A stretch of DNA of 64,000 nt from Populus alba (taxonomy: Eukaryota > Streptophyta > Magnoliopsida > Malpighiales > Salicaceae): NCBI RefSeq assembly GCF_005239225.2, contig NC_133287.1, positions 19,534,519-19,598,518 on the forward strand, read 5' to 3'. Below, one piece after another: positions 23,101-34,195 of this stretch. Below the pieces are notes generated by a model. It was not told where the DNA came from, made no database searches, and saw only the letters and a list, made by a program, of their open reading frames with translations. The first letter of the stretch is position 1, and every line of letters begins with the position of its first letter. A program made the translations under genes and the position numbers.

Positions 23101-24545
23101 TAGTTCACTTCTAATGCTTCTTTCTTTCCCTTTTGTTTGGTGCTTCACATTTTACGTTTGTTTGGACAGAGGAGGCTCCTGAATTCGTTATTCTTAACAA
23201 AGAACCAGAACCTGATCCTGAAGATCCATCTAAACTCGTAAATACTGAAGATCTGTCATCCTACACACTCGAACAGGACGAATAATCAAATGGGTTGAGG
23301 ATGAGGATGAGGAACATGAGGTTCGGTTATTTTGGCAGCCACCTCTGAAAGGTGGGGAAGATGTGATCCTGATAAAGTTCAATTCCTACACCTTGGTTTT
23401 GATGAGTTTTATGGAGAAGAGGAGGTGATAATGTGTGCGAGCCAGTGCTTGATAAACTAGAGAAATCGACTGGAGAGAAGAAGAAAGCTAGCGAGATAAA
23501 AATACAGCTGTATGTAAAGGAGCTTGAGTTCATAGAAGCTGAACTGTGTTTAAAAGAGGTAATGGAAGACTTGGATGAGGAGCTGAAGATTGAAAAGGAG
23601 GAAGAGAATCTTGAATTGGATTTGCAGGAGGACAAGAATAGCTCTGTGTCAGCCCAACAGGAGGAGAAATCTTTTGCTAAAGATGAGGAGGAAGAGGGGG
23701 GTGTTACACCATCAAGTTTTGGTTCTGTGATCCAAGATGAGGACCCAACAAAGAATGACCGAAAAGGAAACAGATCTGTTGGAGCTCCATTTTCTACATC
23801 TTCACTGTCATTTGCTTCCTGCAGCCTTCTTTCAACAGTAAGTTCTAGACCCAGATATTCTTTTCCTCCATGAACATTTAGAAGAGCAGCAGTAATATGC
23901 CGGGTTTTAAGAATACATGCTTCCTGATGCTTGACATATCATTAGGAAGGAAATATGTTCTGTAGGCGATTATTTTTCATGCAGTAGCTTGACTAAAGTT
24001 TCGCTGGGGCATCACATTATCCTCTAATTATCAAAATCATAATTTTCTCACCATCCTTCGTAAAACAGTCATAAATGGATTGCTGATCTTGAACACTCCA
24101 TTTGTTTGTTTGGCCGGATTAAATTGACCAGGGTTATTTTTGTATCCCTCGTCTTCTGCTGTGTTATTTTTTTCCTATACTTTTCCACTAGCTTGATTTG
24201 ATTTTGTTATTTGGCTGGTTTGCAGGTTCCCTCTAGGTTACAGCAATCATTTTTAGCATGGAAGAACAGATTGCCACAAAAGGCAGCTCCTTCCCTTTGT
24301 GTGGTGAGCTCAGACGACCCCTCGGGAATGTTTAATTTAGTCAGTTTTCCCCCAGTACTTGGCCAAAGGGAAGGTTGAGAATTGAAAGACGGTCAAATTC
24401 CATCCCGTAATTCAGCTTCTGCGAACCCCGGAGAAAGTCTAAAAAAGCCAAGAAAACAGAGGCGTCCTTGGCTGCATGCAGCACCAGAGAGAGATTCAGA
24501 CAGCATATTGTCATTGCACACGCAATTGTGTTATTTAAAATCATA
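20193..24545 (+). pseudogene. TIC100: Decayed copy of TIC100 / EMB1211 (MORN-repeat chloroplast import protein)
   Basis: Fragments in several frames match, in order, the plant TIC100/EMB1211 protein as I remember it. They are: an acidic Ser/Asp repeat and the PGDEIPESENTPEKTIARFA segment (about 20265-20410); FYEDFFDFPKDGENWREEDL and WADPPWESTKPG (20478-20583); NHYDISNP...IEELDRIEEF (20683-20780); the MORN-like YEGSVWDDLAHGKGVYVAEQ (21477-21537); EDVWMAPGF (22568-22594); VPDYWKRYVHEVD (about 22682-22720); EFVILNKEPEPDPEDPSKL (about 23180-23240); the coiled, Glu-rich 23433-23873 segment; and the Ser-rich C-terminus (24225-24540). It is broken by stops after 15 codons, after TKPG, at 22608, at 22720 and elsewhere, plus frameshifts. 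Intron-like gaps remain, so it is a duplicated gene rather than a retrocopy. The central MORN region (between 21546 and 22560) is absent and replaced by repeat DNA. The intact protein is a subunit of the 1-MDa TIC inner-envelope translocon. I leave this copy as broken. Confidence 0.7.
21850..22555 (+). repeat. Quasi-periodic LTR-like insertion in the TIC100 relic
   Basis: From 21850 to about 22350 the DNA repeats degenerate phrases such as 'caattaggtccttgatttc' (21938), 'aatttggcccctaatttt' (22006), 'aatcaaatccctaattg' (22087) and 'caattaagcccctgatttc' (22127), every 40-70 bases. It continues with T-rich sequence to 'tttatacggggttctaaaa' (about 22527). The relic's coding match resumes directly after, at 22567. 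The pattern resembles LTRs of plant Ty3/gypsy elements from memory. No coding domain, primer site or target duplication was identified, and the left edge is uncertain. Confidence 0.45.
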
Positions 24546-25079
24546 TATTAATACAATCAATTACGAGCCTCTTCCTCTCGTAAATCAGATAGGAATTCGA
24601 TGATACTCCAAGAGAGCCAGTTCTGTAGAGGCCACATTTCATTTTTGGCAAAATGTCTGTACGTACTCTGTATTTTGCTTTACTAGGTGATAGAAAATCA
24701 TCTCGAGTAAGCAAACTGGGTGGTCTTTCTTTCCCTTTCGTCTCTGATTAGGAGGATCCAGGAAGGGGCACAGGTGGTGACGTTTAACGGTGATTTCATG
24801 GTTCTTTTTTGTTGGTGGCAAAGACCATCAGTCCGCTTATCCACAGCAAAATTTCGAAAGGTAAACTGAAATCAATGATGATTGCCAGTTGAGACAGACA
24901 GAATATGAAGACTTCTGAGTTCTGTCGGCGAGATCATGGGAAGGCGCTGCAGAGGGTGCTTCTATCCTCGAAGGGCTTTTCGGAATCTTTGGGCTTGGAG
25001 TTGTTTTATTGGTATCTTGAGCTTGTTCATTGCTAGTTTCACAGCGGCGCCTTTCATAACCCGTAGCTAATTTATCTAT

Positions 25080-25215
25080 AAATGCTAAAAAAATAATAAA
25101 AATATATTAAAATAATATTTATTTTTTAAAATTATTTTTAATATTAATATATTAAAATAATCTAAAAATATTTTAAAACTATTAATTTAATTTAAAAAAA
25201 AAAAACTCAAGTAAA
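25080..25215. repeat. AT-rich MITE-like element, partial
   Basis: Core 'aaattatttttaatattaatatattaaaataatc' followed by the A-rich half. Left end lost or diverged. Confidence 0.5.
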
Positions 25216-25969
25216 TAAAGTGCTTGACTCCATAAAGGGGCTCGATTCAATGGACTGTCACATCAATTTGGGAATCACAAGTTAATTTCATCGATTCTTT
25301 TTTTATTAAAAAAAAATGTCAGTTTTTTTTATTTTTTTACCCTATCAAGTTTAATAAGGTAAAAGTCAAAATCAATTTAAATTAAAATCATGCTCTAATT
25401 AAGTTTTGAACGTGAGTTTTCCATGCAGAGCTCTTGTGATAATTGATGCGAGGAAGTCCCAATGAAGGTTACGTATCTCTAATCTCTTGCCCTTTCTAGC
25501 TGCTAAAGCTGACTCTATACCCTGAACCATAGTAGAAAAAAAGTATAAATTCATAACAGAAAATCTGTCATATATTGAAGAAACGAAGAAAGTGAAATGG
25601 AAACATGATTTTGTTAAAAAAATATAAAAATATAAAATAAATCCAGGGTGAAATTTTATATTTTCAAAATAAAAAATAAAAAATATATATAAAACATAAC
25701 TTTGTCTCAATTATCATCTTTATTTTTTTTTATTTTGAGATAATAACGAAATATAACAACATTATTTCCAATGTATTATATGTACCCTTGTTGTTATATG
25801 TGTTTCATATAATTTTTTCCTTTGAATTTTAATTTTGCGCTCTATATTATTGATGATATTAGATTTCTACCCCCAGTAAGCAGCCTTAATTATAAGACAT
25901 CCTTAGCATTTTATATACGAAGAACACCTTTATATAATTAATCTCTTCTTGTATAGATTAGTTATATTT

Positions 25970-26155
25970 AATTTTTATGTTTTAAAAGTATTTATAAAAA
26001 AAAAATTATTTTTTTACTTTAAATTAATATATTTTTGATTTTTTTAGATCATTTTAATATATTGATATCAAAAATAATTTTTTAAAATAAAAAAATTATT
26101 ATTTAAATATATTTTTAAATAAAAAATATTTTAAAAATCAACCATACCTAACTTC
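25970..26155. repeat. AT-rich MITE-like element
   Basis: T-rich left half, core 'tttagatcattttaatatattgatatcaaaaataa', right end 'tattttaaaaatcaaccatacctaac', which corresponds to the right end 'taaaaatcaacattaactac' of the best copy at 62782-62999. Confidence 0.6.
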
Positions 26156-26394
26156 TAAATAGATAGGTTTTAAAAAACAGCATTATCTGGGAAGAGACTA
26201 AAAGGATTTTGCTTGTGAGGTACTTATCTCTGGGAGCATAATTCACCTTCACGTGCCCTACCAAATGGGGAGGGTGTTCAATACAAGTGACACTTCATGG
26301 GGGGGGCCAAGGCCTAATAATTCAATGCATCTGAGCAAGGCGACAATGGCTGTTGATTGCAAATTAACTGTGATTGTGACACAAATTTGATTTT

Positions 26395-26600
26395 TTATTA
26401 AAGAATAATTTATTTTTGTGTTTTAAAAATATTAAAAAATATTAAAAAAATTTAGTTTTTTTATTTTAAATTAATATATTTTTGATATTTTTAAATATTT
26501 AAATATTCTGATATTAAAAATAATTTTTTAAAAATAAAAATATATATTATTATAATATATTTAAAGAAAAAACATTTTAAAAAGCCTGGCTAATCTTAAT
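26395..26600. repeat. AT-rich MITE-like element
   Basis: Same orientation as the copy at 25970: 'tttaaattaatatatttttgat', then 'attctgatattaaaaataattt', ending 'aacattttaaaaagcctggcta'. It lies about 240 bases from the preceding copy. Confidence 0.6.
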
Positions 26601-26884
26601 TATTGGTGACATGCCACGGTGTTGCATTCTTACAGGCAGATGGGTGTTGACTAGTTGAAGTGGCAGCATCCAGAACATACCTAACAAGGCCATTTTCTAT
26701 CAACAAGATTGGACCGATTTGCCTGGTGGAATGATCAATTTAGGTCTTTTAGCAGTACTTTAGATGGTTTTTCCATTTCCTTTTTCAATCTCTAATAAAA
26801 TTAAATGATCTTGCCTGGTGGAATGAACATACCTGTAATCCCGGTCTGGTTACTCAAGCCTGGTTTTAAATTTAGCTTTTTTTT

Positions 26885-28065
26885 TTTTTTGGGGTAAAAA
26901 AAATTTTATCATTTAATTTTTTTTGTTATTAATCTCTTTAGCTTTATTATTTATCTTTTTTTTTTTTGTCTTATCTCGATCTCATATCTTAAATAACTAT
27001 TTAGTCAAGTTAACATGATTTGACCTAGATTTTTTTCCTTGATGTATTTTTTATGAATCTTATTTTTTAAAATTTGATTATTTAGTATTAAATTATTATC
27101 CCTTGAGCTTTGTAATTTTTTTGCCCTTTTTGTTTTGTTTATTGAGTTATCCCAAATGCATGTTAGTTAAGTTAACCCGGGTTAAATCAAGTTTTTTTTT
27201 CAATGTTTTTTTATTTAATTTTTTTTTGTTAAGTTCTTTTTTTGTAAGTCTAATTTTTTTTATCTCAATCTCATGTTATGGGTATCGGGTTAATCAAGTT
27301 AACCTGTATTGACTCGAGTTTTTTTCTCTTTATTTTTTGTATGACATTGATTTTTTTTTTCAATTTTATTATTTGAAATTAAATTATTGGCTTTTAAGCT
27401 TTGAATTTTTTCAATTTTTTTTTCTGATGGGTTATCCTAGGTACAAGTTAGTCAAATTAACTCAGGTTAGCTTATTTTTTTTTCAATGTATTTTTATTTA
27501 AATTAGGTTATTTTTTTAATAGGTATTCTTTTGTAAGTCTAATTTTTTTTTTTTATTCTAGTCTCATGTTGCTAGTATCGAGTTAGTCGAGTTAACTCAT
27601 GTTGACTCGATTTTTTTTTCCTTGATTTTTTTGTGATATTGTTCTTTTTTTCTTCAATTTCATCATTTAAAATTAAATTATAGGTCCTTGAGTTTTGTTA
27701 TTTTTTCGCTTTTTGCCTATTACTTTATCCTAGGAGCTGGTTAGTAAGATTAACCCATATTATATCATTTTTTTAATGTTTTTTTTATTGAACTTCGGTC
27801 TTATTATTGGATTCTTCTTTTGAAATTTTATTTTTGTTATCCTAATCTCTGGATCATGGATTAGTCAAGTTAAACCGTGTTAACTATGTTTTTCTTCTTT
27901 AACATTATATTTTTGAAAATTATTTTTTATTTTATTTTATCATTTGACATTAGGTTATTATACCTTGAGATTTACAATTTCTTTCAACTTTTTTTTTTTA
28001 ACGAGTTATTTTTATTTTATAACTTGACATGCATGTTAGTAAAATTAACTCGTGTTTAATTGAAT
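26885..28065 (+). repeat. Tandem array, about four units of 280-290 bp
   Basis: The marker phrase 'agtt(a)aac.tg.(a)ttgac(t)cgag(a)ttttttt' recurs near 27006, 27297, 27589 and 27866 (spacings about 291, 292 and 277). A second marker, 'gagttatcc...tgttagttaagttaacc', recurs near 27143, 27425, 27722 and 28003. Each unit also carries 'cccttgagctttg'-like and 'gtaagtctaattttttt'-like phrases. The two markers inside each unit resemble each other (both contain 'agttaac' and 'gtta'), so the unit may itself be an ancient dimer. It is T-rich and I see no coding sequence. Confidence 0.75.
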
Positions 28066-28180
28066 TGTTGTCACCTAAACATCTTTTTTTATTCTCTGAA
28101 AAATTTACCTTAGCTCATGGTATATCATAGACCGCCTATCTAGTAATTTTTTAAAAGCTATTGTCTAAATATAAGACTTT

Positions 28181-28393
28181 GTTTGGTATTATCATGCGGT
28201 GCAGCTTGAAATGCTTTTTAAAGTTGATTATAACTTTTAAAACTGTAATTTTATTTTTATTGTTTAGACCTACTTTTTATCTTAAATTGTGGCAAACTCA
28301 AGAGTTTAAGAAAAGTTACAATTTATATATTTTTTTAAACCTATATTTTTTATATGAAAAAAAAACCATGTAAAAGTTCCATAATGCCAAATA
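28181..28393. repeat. Inverted-terminus element of about 210 bp
   Basis: Left end GTTTGGTATTATCATG and right end CCATAATGCCAAATAC form imperfect terminal inverted repeats (TTTGG[T/C]ATTAT). The interior is A/T-rich but differs from the common family, so this may be a separate subfamily of MITE. Confidence 0.6.
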
Positions 28394-30639
28394 CATTCTA
28401 AAATTGTTTTTGAACCCACTTAAATAAAAAGATGGTGAGAAAACAACTTATACCTTAATTTCATGCTCGACATAAAACATAATTAGAAACTTTATGCATG
28501 TAGTTGTGTTGTCAAGCATTAGTTTGTTGATCGGTAATTTTCTTAGGTTTTCTAGGTTGCAACTCAGTTCAATTCAGCAGTAAAGTTAGCCATTGCACCT
28601 AACTTCCATATATGATATCACATGTTGACAATCTGCAAGAAGAAGAATCAAAGCAAGCAAGTTTGGTGGTTTCCTCAATCGCATGGAGTCAAGTTGATTT
28701 GGATGGAAATTAAATTTGTCCACAAAAGTCTTTCTCTTCCATAGATGGAGGTTTAAGGCAAGGACTTGTTTGCATCAAGTGTTGATCTTAGCTGCATAAT
28801 TGAAAAATCATGGGTAATTAATCTTCATGTTAATTAGCTTTCTCTGCGCAACTTTCGATTAATGATCAAAATCACCCCTCAAAAAGAAAAATAGTAGTTT
28901 CCAATTGAATATTTCGATAGGAAACACAACAGAAATTCAGCAGCCATACAACAATATTAGAAAGTCAAGGCTACGCGAGGATAAAGGGCTTTGCCGGAGC
29001 CGATGGAGCACTGATTGTAGCCACTTGGGTGAGCTACATCCATGGCTGAAATACGACAACATGAACATATGACACAAAAAGCAGTCCGACATGGACTCCA
29101 CTACGAGAAGGGACAATGAGCTGACCATTTCCTCACATGTTTTTGTCTTGTGCAAGGCTCTCTAGGCCTACCTCCACCAGTCAAGGCATCCCCTGTTCTC
29201 TCGAGGAATCCAGATTGATCCTGCCAAATTAGTGGCAATATTGCCTCCCCTGGATAATATTAACACAAGAGAAAAGTATTTTCGTCGAGAATCACAGGAG
29301 AAGCATCCATCTTGGCTTAATCAAGCATGATTTGAAGATCATTATTGATAGCAGACATCCTCGTTATTTTTTTTTTTTTAATAAATATCTGGATGAGCTT
29401 GCGGGTTGTAAAGTTAACGATTTTATAATTCTACAAGATTCAAACATATCGAAAAAAATAAAAAAAATCTTTTGATCCCTAAGTTTTTATTACGGCCACC
29501 ACGTATGTTTCATTTGTTAATTGCTCATCAGATGGCTTCGTGTCGATATCATTCCACTTGCTGTACGATGCAAGACAACGACTCGCAATTATACATCTGC
29601 TGGAAAATTACAGGAGGATAAGATCACCATAACTGACTTGACCACCCAAGACTATATACAAATTCTAGCCTGAATGACAGACTTTCTGTGTATCGTGGAT
29701 CAATTAAGTGAACCAATCCTGTTCTGGAGTGGCCGCCGGAGGCACCCACGAGTACACGTTTCAAATCCCTCGAGACTTTAATGGTGCTCAAGCGAACAAG
29801 CAGGAAGAAAATATAATTAATATATGCTTTATTAATTAAGATAAAAGGTTACGGATAGAGAAAAGAGCAAACCTTTTCTCCCCGGGAAACTTTTGGAATC
29901 TCAGCAACGTAGAGATTTTTCCGATGGGTCCCGAAAAGCAAAGTTACCGGATTGATGACAGCCAATGTAAATATATATCGGCTGGATGAGTATCAGTCAA
30001 AACATTTTACTCTTTTATGATGAGGCTCGGTCAAATTCAATACAACCTGATGGTCAAGGTCAGAATGGTGGATAATTGCCTGTCACTTTTTTTTTTTTTT
30101 TTTATTATTAATATATATATCCAGACCAGCTTACACCTAACTCGAATAATTTTCTGGTTTTAAAGTTAAATAAATCTTAAATAATTTTAAGATTTATAAA
30201 ATTCAAATTGATAATATTAAAATTGATTTTTTTTTTTAATTCTTTTAATTACTTTTGTGAATTTAATTATATTTTAAAGATGCATTTAGTCCAAGAAAAG
30301 ATAGCAGATTAGTATTTTTAATGTTTTTTTAATGATTTTAATGTTAAAAATAAAAAAAAATCACAATACGTAACACAATTCGTCAGAGTCCATTTCTTTA
30401 ATTAATAAAATTATCTGATTTCGCAAACAACAAGAAAAGATGTGTATTCAATTCAATGAAGAGCCAACCTCTGTGATAGATAGCAAAAGGAGGTCGATCG
30501 AAGGCATCGAACCATGTAAAATTGGTTGCAATTTGCAGCGTTCATAGCTATCCTATCTTTTGCATTATTCTTATCCTATTTCAACTTCTTTCCTTATTTT
30601 ACCTAAAAGTCATACGTGTACCTTGTCGAGACTTCTTAT

Positions 30640-30815
30640 ACCTTATTTATTTTTATATTTTAAAAATAATTTGAATTTTTTTTATTTTTTTCTTTACTTC
30701 AAATTAATATTTTTTTGTATTTTTAGATTCATTTTGATGCGCCAATACTAAAAATAATTATTTTGATATATTTTCTGAAAAAACACTTTAAAAAATAATT
30801 CATAACCACACTCCC
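30640..30815. repeat. AT-rich MITE-like element
   Basis: T-rich half, 'cttcaaattaatatttttttgtatttttagattcattttgatgcgcc', then 'aaaaacactttaaaaaataattcataaccacactcccaaa'. The right end 'accacactcccaaa' matches the family end. Confidence 0.6.
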
Positions 30816-31329
30816 AAATAATACTCTTTGAAAATATCAAAATTTTCCTCAAACACAAAATAATAATAATAATAATAAATCAAAACCATATAAGTAATGC
30901 TAATCTCATCAAATAGCTTCAGTTTATATTAAAAAAACTTCCAACTAGAAATATCATCAAACTTTTTAGAGAAATAAGGAGAGAATAATCTTCCAGTTAA
31001 AAAAAAATTATTTTTAAAATTTTAAAATTCATATTAAATTCAATAATTTAGATGCTATTGTAAAGAAAAGTACTAATTTATAACAAAACTTTATTATCGT
31101 TAACATTATTGTAGTAAAAATATATTTATTAATTTTAAAATTTCTCATGATTAAGATTAAACAAAAACAATAAAACATTAGAAAAAATAGCATAGCTAAT
31201 TATCATCAAATAATCCTTAATTTGGTTAAGAAACTTGATATATATCACCAAACAAACACATTGAGTCAATCTTATTTTATTTTTCTCCTCCTTTCTAGTT
31301 AAGTGTGTGTTTGATGATGTCATATATAG

Positions 31330-31450
31330 TGTTTTTATAAAAATATTTTGAAATTTAAAAATGCATTTTTTTATTTTTAATATTAGTATAATAAAAAGAT
31401 CGAAAATTATCTAAAAATACTAATTAATATTTTTTGAAATTAAAAAACAG
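31330..31450. repeat. AT-rich MITE-like element, truncated
   Basis: Only one half and the core are evident: 'tttttatttttaatattagtataataaaaagatcg', then 'aaaatactaattaatattttttgaaattaaaaaacagg'. Confidence 0.45.
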
Positions 31451-32615
31451 GTTGATTCGTTGTAAACCCCTTTCAACAAGACTGGTCATTAACAGGAATC
31501 CCAATTGATTTCAATGCAATTAACGGGGCCTTGAATTGATGCAATGACAAAATGACAGGAGAGCACACTTCATGAAGTCGGCATCGGTCCAGCCAGCAGG
31601 TTCCGTGAGTTACATGTTACAAAACACGCGCACCGGTGATTCTTGTAGTCCAGGCCCAACTCATGGTCGCCGGACCAATCATGTTGCCATTTAGTGATTG
31701 ACACGTGTTTGGCGGCGAAACAGATTCCTTACTTCGTAGTATTGCCTTCCCAGTAGATCTATATATATTTTTTAAGTATCTTCTTGTAAAATATTTAAAA
31801 AATGTGTTTATTGAATATAAATTTTTGTAATATGAATAATTATAGATCTTGTTTAAATTTTATGAAAAGAAATAGACAAAAAAAAAAAAAAAGGAGATTG
31901 AATCAAAATATACTTTTTTTTTTTTTGCAATGTCTTTAAACTGAAAAGGTGGTTGATGAGGTACAACGTCATTTTCATTGATTTTAATTGGGTCATCATA
32001 TCATTCAAGTTAATTTTAATTTTTTATAAATTAAAATAATATTATTTTAGTTAAAAAAATATATAATAAATAAATTACAATTAAATTTTTAACCAAATTT
32101 TATCGAGTCAAACAAGTCATTAAATCATCCAAGTTTTTAATTTATTTTAATTTTTTAAATTTAACCCGATTTTAATTTTAAATTAATAAGATGTTAGATT
32201 AATCTATCAAAATAAACAGAAACTATCAAATTTTTTTCTGTGGACAAATCAAAGAAAAATAACAGTTTATTTTTATTTTTTTTATTTTTTTGCTTCGGAG
32301 ACTTCGAGGAAGCGCATAACCGAAAAACAACCCAACTTCTTATTTACCACTAATAATATTGATATATGCACCTGCGGAACATGTGACCATAATATTCATT
32401 ATTCAACACAACAGCCGCCCTTTGAGCAATCATACTTCTGTGACGTCTCACCGTTTCGCACATCGTCACACAAAACCACAATAACCAACGGCTTATTCTA
32501 AACCCCCACGCGTACTTTAGCACCTAGCAGTAAGAACTTAAAGAATCCCGCAAACGCGACACACGTCCTTAACCACCGGCCACTACAGGTCATTAAGGGT
32601 CATCTCTGACCGTTG

Positions 32616-32715
32616 ACCAGTAAAGTTAAAACGAAGTAACTTCTCCCTGCAACCGGTTATAGTCAGTAATTTTAAAAAAAATCGCGCTGCTTTCCTACCT
32701 TCCTCTCCATATAAG
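32616..32715 (+). promoter_or_regulatory. Promoter of the DUF7054 gene
   Basis: A TTGACC W-box core is at about 32614-32619 and a TATA-like ATATAAG at 32709-32715, followed by a C/T-rich leader. These fit a start near 32740 and a 5' leader of about 260 bases containing two upstream ATGs. Confidence 0.45.
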
Positions 32716-32823
32716 AAGGCAGCCGCTGGCTAAACTTTTTGGTTCATAACTTCCATGTCTGCTTAAATTGTTTCTCGATTGTTCATCGGTTTACCTCTTA
32801 TTTACGGTTGTACCCAGCAGGTT

Positions 32824-32922
32824 ATGTTACAAAACAGTCACCGGGAACCTGAGAGCCAACGCTCCTCTTCAGCTCTCGGTTTCCCTCGCCTCCGTTTCTT
32901 TCGCTACCGTCGCTTGAGGTAG
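32824..32922 (+). CDS. Upstream ORF in the leader of the DUF7054 gene (32 codons)
   Basis: This lies between the putative TATA box and the main start, and ends 79 bases before the main ATG. It encodes 32 residues beginning Met-Leu-Gln-Asn-Ser-His-Arg and ending in the Arg/aromatic-rich FPRLRFFRYRRLR just before TAG. A minimal earlier upstream ORF (ATG at 32755, three codons then stop) also sits in the leader. The basic aromatic C-terminus before a stop is the kind of sequence found in ribosome-stalling upstream peptides of plants. That it acts so here is inference, and conservation was not tested. Confidence 0.4.
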   Translation: MLQNSHREPESQRSSSALGFPRLRFFRYRRLR

Positions 32923-33001
32923 CCGGTGACCGAGAGTAACCGGAGAGAAAGGGATTCGATTTATTATTTTGTGCTATATTTTTTTATTGTTGTCTACAAT
33001 T

Positions 33002-33707
33002 ATGCCTACAACACCAACGAAGGGTAACCGGAGGGGAGGACAGGATCCGGAGAGAAACAGGAAATACAGGTTGACAGCGAAAGCGTCGTCGTTTCACGGT
33101 AAGATACCGGCGGAGATACCGGAGGCCAGGATTCGACGGCCGAAGACACTCCCAGACTTGCTCGCCGGAAGGAATCTTCCGGCAAAAGCACCGGATGTGA
33201 GGCCGAAGCTAACGAAGGTATTATTAAACGTGACGGTTCAAGGCAGCGTTGGTGCAGTACAAGTTTTGATGTCTCCTGAATCCACCGTCGGCGAACTCAT
33301 CTCCGCCGCTATCCAGCAGTACAAGAAGGAAGGCCGCCGCCCGATTATCGCAAACGACTCCAGATTCGACCTCCATTACTCGCAGTTTAGCTTAGAAAGT
33401 AATGATCCCCTAGTTAATCGCCTTAATTTTTGTTAATTTCGAGATGTGGACACGTGTACAGTGGGGATTGATGGATCTTTTTTTGGCAGGTTTGGACAGG
33501 GAGGAGAAGGTGATGGCTTTGGGCTCAAGAAACTTTTTCCTGTGCCAAAAAAAATCGGGGACGGACGGGGCGAGTTGTAGCAGCGCCAGTGGAGGATTGA
33601 CAACGACGTCGTCTCCGTCGTGTTCAAAAGAAGTGGAAAAGGAGGTTGCTAAAAGTAACGGCGTTGGGATTCATCCTTGGCTAAAATTCATGAATTTCTT
33701 GCTGTGA
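33002..33707 (+). CDS. DUF7054 protein, At4g22758-like
   Basis: Two exons (33002-33398 and 33490-33707, GT-AG) encode 204 residues. I recognise the block from about residue 72 to 155 as the domain of the plant protein annotated At4g22758 (DUF7054, ubiquitin-like fold by family annotation): KVLLNVTVQGSVGAVQVLMS, then STVGELISAAIQQY, FDLHYSQFSLESLD and ALGSRNFFLC. The N-terminus (1-70) is basic and Pro-rich with no signal peptide. The C-terminus (about 160-190) is Ser/Thr-rich and ends in HPWLKFMNFLL. The function of the family is not established. The start is the first ATG in this frame after non-ATG codons. The first exon is much richer in G and C than its surroundings, as is common for plant first exons. 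Confidence is high for the gene model and moderate for the family name. Confidence 0.85.
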
Positions 33708-34054
33708 ATAATTAACTGGCCGATGACGCTGGTTAATTAACAGTAATGAAGACTATTATCAATCCCCTTTCAATGCAATTTGCGCATGTAAAAATAGGTG
33801 TTAAGGCCAGTAGTAGTGTTTGATGGGTAAAAATTAGAGTAAGAGATTCTTTCGTGGATTAAACATGTACGAGTGGTAGACTCTCTTACCTTTCCTGCAC
33901 GTGTCTTTGTTTTTTTGAATTAATGGAATTTGTACAGTACTTTATTATTCTTTGTGTAAACGGTTCACCGACCTTGTAAATTAACTGTGTGTTTAATATT
34001 CTGTGATGATGATGGCTTCACAATAATTGATCATGCGTTCTTCTAGATTCAGAG

Positions 34055-34195
34055 TGAATTAAAAAAAAAAAAATTGATTCTTTTTAATTTTCAAATGGTT
34101 TTTACATGCTAATATCATAGATATTTTGTTACAAAAATTTTATCTTGATATTTTTTTAAAATAAAAAATATTTTTAAAATTAACCATTATTATAA
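34055..34195. repeat. AT-rich MITE-like element, partial
   Basis: Contains 'tttttaattttcaaatggtttttacatgctaatatcatag' and ends 'aaaaatatttttaaaattaaccattat', in the same orientation as the copy at 25970. Shortened. Confidence 0.45.

Larger units (their letters stand above)
24601..32400. other. Long repeat-rich intergenic region
   Basis: No gene is supportable in nearly 8 kb. It holds AT-rich MITE-like elements at 25080-25215, 25970-26155, 26395-26600, 28181-28393, 30640-30815 and 31330-31450, and a tandem array at 26885-28065. The more even-composition stretch 28560-30080 contains short frames (for example 28937-29155, minus) but nothing recognisable; it may contain a non-coding transcript or an unrecognised relic. 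T-rich runs lie at 30085-30105 and 31880-31925. Confidence 0.5.

Noticed and set aside
28937..29155. 72-codon minus-strand frame in a stretch of average composition
   Set aside because: No homology that I can recall, no conserved motif and no adjoining exons.
32969..33001. Extension of the DUF7054 protein upstream of its ATG
   Set aside because: It starts at a TTG codon in the leader, and the ATG at 33002 gives the expected N-terminus.
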